DNA of 64,000 bases from Polytrichum commune (Eukaryota; Streptophyta; Polytrichopsida; Polytrichales; Polytrichaceae). Below the pieces are notes generated by a model, which was given only the letters and a program-made list of their open reading frames with translations, made no database searches and was not told where the DNA came from. The stretch spans positions 36,877,501-36,941,500 of the forward strand of contig OX485805.1 of assembly GCA_950295325.1 (NCBI GenBank). The letters are read 5' to 3'. Numbering within the stretch: position 1 is the first letter of the stretch; every line of letters begins with the position of its first letter. Made by a program: the position numbers and the translations under genes. This document shows positions 61,672 through 64,000 of this stretch, in pieces.

Positions 61672-63542
61672 ATGGCTTGCAGCTCTGGAGACCAAAATGA
61701 TGTGCAGCACAAGATCTTCCTTAGCCATGCTGGAATGGAGAAAGATTTTGTGGAGCAACTGCACAAAGATCTGGAAAACATTTATCCCGGGCGAGTTTTT
61801 TTCGACAAGGACTCATTGCCATACGGTGAGAATTTTCCAAATCATATCCTCCATGCTGCTCAGAACTGTGAGGTTGCTGTGATTGTGATGTCCGAGAGCT
61901 ACTTCAAACGCAAGTGGCCCATGATAGAGTTGGCAGCATTCGTTTCCTGTCAAAGCCAGTTTCGCAAGTTGAAGATTCTGCCATTGTTCTACAAGCTATT
62001 GGTGGAGGAGTTCAAACAACTAGAGAGGCAAAAGGAGTGGTTCAAAGAATGGGAGAACTTGAAAGATTCAAGAATTCATGAGGAAACGTTGAAAGCTTGG
62101 AAAGATGCACTGCGAAGTATTTATCCTCTGAATGGGATCCAGATGATTCTTGGAGAAGGTGAAGTATCCTACAGAAAGAGTATCGTCCGAGCTATATGTG
62201 ACATGGTGCCTCCAGTGATTGAATTTGACGTGTCGCATGTTGAAGGCAAAGAACGTAGTTGTACCTTCTTCCGAGAGGTAAGAATCCTTGGCGGCGATGC
62301 CGTTCCATACTTGTGTCGATCGTTTGTGATTCTCAATTAAATTAACAAAGGTGGGTAAGAGAGGTTAAAATTTAAGAGTGACATGCACCATGCTAGGATT
62401 ACGATTTGTTGTGAAGTGATTAATGCATGAATTTCATGGATGGACCAGAAATTGGAGCCGTTCGATAAAAATTGCTCTCCCTGCTTTTTTGGACTGTCTG
62501 CGATGGGGGGAATGGGAAAGACGACCATGAGCAGGGTGTTGTGTAACGAGTTTTCTTCAGAGTTCTTAACAAAAGTATGTCATGTGGAGTTGAACAATCA
62601 TGCTACTATCGATTTACGAAAGGCATTGTTGCGCACGCTTACGAAGTGGAACGAGATTGACATGAGCAAATTAACCGATGAATCCCAGGTTCACATTCTC
62701 TCCCCGGCATATGTGATTGTTGTTGCCTTTTCGTTTTGTGCCATGTTGAGCATTTCATCAAATTCATGTGGAATTGCAGTCAAAGTAATGAACAGGAGGG
62801 CCTCTGATTCTCTGATTACGTTTCAATTATGCTATCATGTCAACAAACATTGAATCCATTAACTTAGTTGGATGAGATGTATGTGCAGGTCCGTAATCTT
62901 CTCATTCAGCACGTCCCCAAGCATCGACTTTTCTTGGTTGTGGATAATGTATGGGATCAACAAAATTCAATACAAGAGGCCAAGTCATTTTTGTCGTTGC
63001 CGTTTGAGAAAGGCAGTGTGGTGTTGGTCACGGCACGCAACATTGAGATACTGAATCTCTTCAAGAACATAATACCATGGAAAGATTGTTTCTCGACTCC
63101 CTTCTTGGATACACATGCAGCAACAAACTTGTTTCTCAACTCTGCGGGTTCTAAGTCTTTGTCAGAGTTAGAGCCAAAACAGCAAGCTTTGACAAGAACC
63201 TTTGTTGGTTCTTGTTGCTTTCCACTGTCGGGTTCTTTGGATGGTCGAGAGTATCACCCATTGGCTCTAAGGGTGCTGGGAGGATACGTCGGACAATATC
63301 CGGGGCCTTGGGAAAATATAAAGATTGATTTCAAAAGTTTGGGTGAGAATGAGAAGATAGATCCGCTATTTTCCGTGTTGGAGATTGGTTGGGAAGCATT
63401 ATCCACGAATTGCAGGAGCTTGTTTTTGGATATTGTTCAATTCAAAAAACCTGAAAGAGGTTCTACAGGTACACTGCTGAGCCATTTTTTAAAATGGTAT
63501 TGCACAATATTTGATGAGGACGAAGAAAACGTTTGTGTTAAG
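61672..63542 (+). CDS. TIR-NB-ARC immune-receptor gene, 5' exons (partial)
   Basis: Three phase-0 exons are inferred: 61672-62277 (TIR), 62449-62688 and 62889-63542 (NB-ARC), with donors GAG|GTAAGA, CAG|GTTCAC and AAG|GTAAGC and acceptors GGACCAG and TGTGCAG. The TIR reads HKIFLSHAGMEKDFVEQLHK with the later SYFKRKWPMIELAAF, whose Glu matches the conserved NADase glutamate of plant TIRs. NB-ARC motifs follow: P-loop GGMGKTT at about 62506, kinase-2 LFLVVDNVWD at 62928, RNBS-B VVLVTARN, GLPL-like HPLALRVLGG near 63256, and RNBS-D-like LFLDIVQFK. The ARC2 MHD motif and LRRs are not seen before the window ends; instead a dispersed repeat starts at 63672, in an intron or in a truncation. Such proteins detect pathogens and start defence signalling through NAD+ breakdown. 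Confidence 0.85.
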
Positions 63543-63671
63543 GTAAGCCCATATATACCCTGGGATGTATTTTTTGTTTGTTTGTTTGGATTGCAGTCTA
63601 TCCATCATAATATGAACTCATGTGGCCTCTAGCATGTGAATCTTATCCTAATTAGTGAGAGTGGTACTAAT
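63543..63671 (+). other. Start of an intron or end of the truncated TIR-NB-ARC gene
   Basis: Follows the donor GTAAGC. Contains TTTGTTTGTTTG and no coding continuation. Confidence 0.4.
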
Positions 63672-64000
63672 AACACTATATTCGTTAAATTGAGACTTTC
63701 TCTAGTCTCAAATTAATATATGGATCAAACAACATTCCGTGTTCCGAAACTATATTGCGAACAATCTCAAATATATTATATGTTCTAATATCCCAAATCT
63801 ATTATGTGTGGACATAAGCACATATGGTAGAGCACTCAACACCAACTTCATCAACAAAAACACTTTGGGTAGAGCACTCCAAACTAGTTTCATCCAATAA
63901 ACATATAAAATGGTTTATATTATTAGCATGGTCAATAAAATATAGACATTGCAACATACAAAGTGCATGCAATAAATGCATTTTTCTTCAATGGAAAATT
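63672..64000 (+). repeat. Dispersed repeat, copy B (runs off the window)
   Basis: Colinear with 24381-24709 over its whole visible length, about 39 kb away, with only scattered substitutions (for example near 63695, 63775 and 63783). Confidence 0.92.

Noticed and set aside
1-64000. tRNA genes
   Set aside because: None could be recognised by eye from box A/box B spacing and cloverleaf pairing. A tRNAscan-type search would be needed to exclude them.

Overview
This window is nuclear DNA of a land plant. It has spliced genes with GT-AG introns, a TIR-NB-ARC type immune-receptor gene, plant-type LTR retrotransposons, MITEs and short interstitial CCCTAAA telomere-type runs. The bryophyte/fern/lycophyte-like look of the TIR gene and of two transposase families suggests a non-seed plant with a large, repeat-rich genome. 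That taxonomic guess is an inference; no species is claimed. Very little of the window is intact host gene. Most of it is mobile elements nested in one another, and several nests can be resolved to the base from target-site duplications (TSDs).

Layout. 1-8640: an LRR-repeat gene fragment (264-bp units) split by a decayed chromovirus-type Ty3/gypsy element (1609-8445, 973-bp LTRs, TSD TTTGA). 8641-10775: non-coding, with a 5S-rRNA-like segment and a perfect hairpin. 10776-23715: a minus-strand LINE cut inside its RNase H region by a ~10-kb terminal-inverted-repeat DNA transposon (12161-22130). That transposon carries a SWIM-type transposase on the plus strand, a decayed second gene on the minus strand, and two opposing 85-bp satellite-like arrays. 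24381-24709: a dispersed repeat seen again at 63672-64000. 24917-39540: a minus-strand DUF7869-like transposase gene split by a young LTR retrotransposon (27512-39049, 2164-bp LTRs, TSD CCTTT) with an intact 2079-codon gag-pol. Removing that element and one TSD copy restores the transposase reading frame exactly. 39.7-40.1 kb: the first array of a 20-bp palindrome. 40.1-45.6 kb: AT-rich, non-coding, with a possible retroelement relic and telomere-type repeats. 45.7-54.35 kb: a spliced multi-exon gene (decayed, plus strand) with a ParB/DGQH-like region and an FCP1-like HAD phosphatase region; its introns and one exon are studded with the same palindrome. 54.5-61 kb: a 98-bp tandem repeat, two hAT MITEs with 8-bp TSDs, a Mutator-like element with ~580-bp TIRs and a 9-bp TSD that contains a 172-codon ORF and a nested Tourist-like MITE, and a tandem duplication. 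61672-63542: three exons of a TIR-NB-ARC gene running towards the window end.

The most unusual signal is the palindrome TTTGGGTCGNNCGACCCAAA. About 29 near-intact copies occur between 39.7 and 52.1 kb. The two central bases vary freely while the arms stay fixed, even among 35-bp units whose spacers are nearly identical. Whatever the two bases are, the element has no stop codon in any of six frames, so it can sit inside exons, and it does so twice. A second window-wide pattern is that three otherwise well-preserved genes carry nine in-frame stops, each explicable by a single C-to-T change from CAA, CAG or CGA, with few or no frameshifts. All product names rest on motif recognition by eye; no database search was run.
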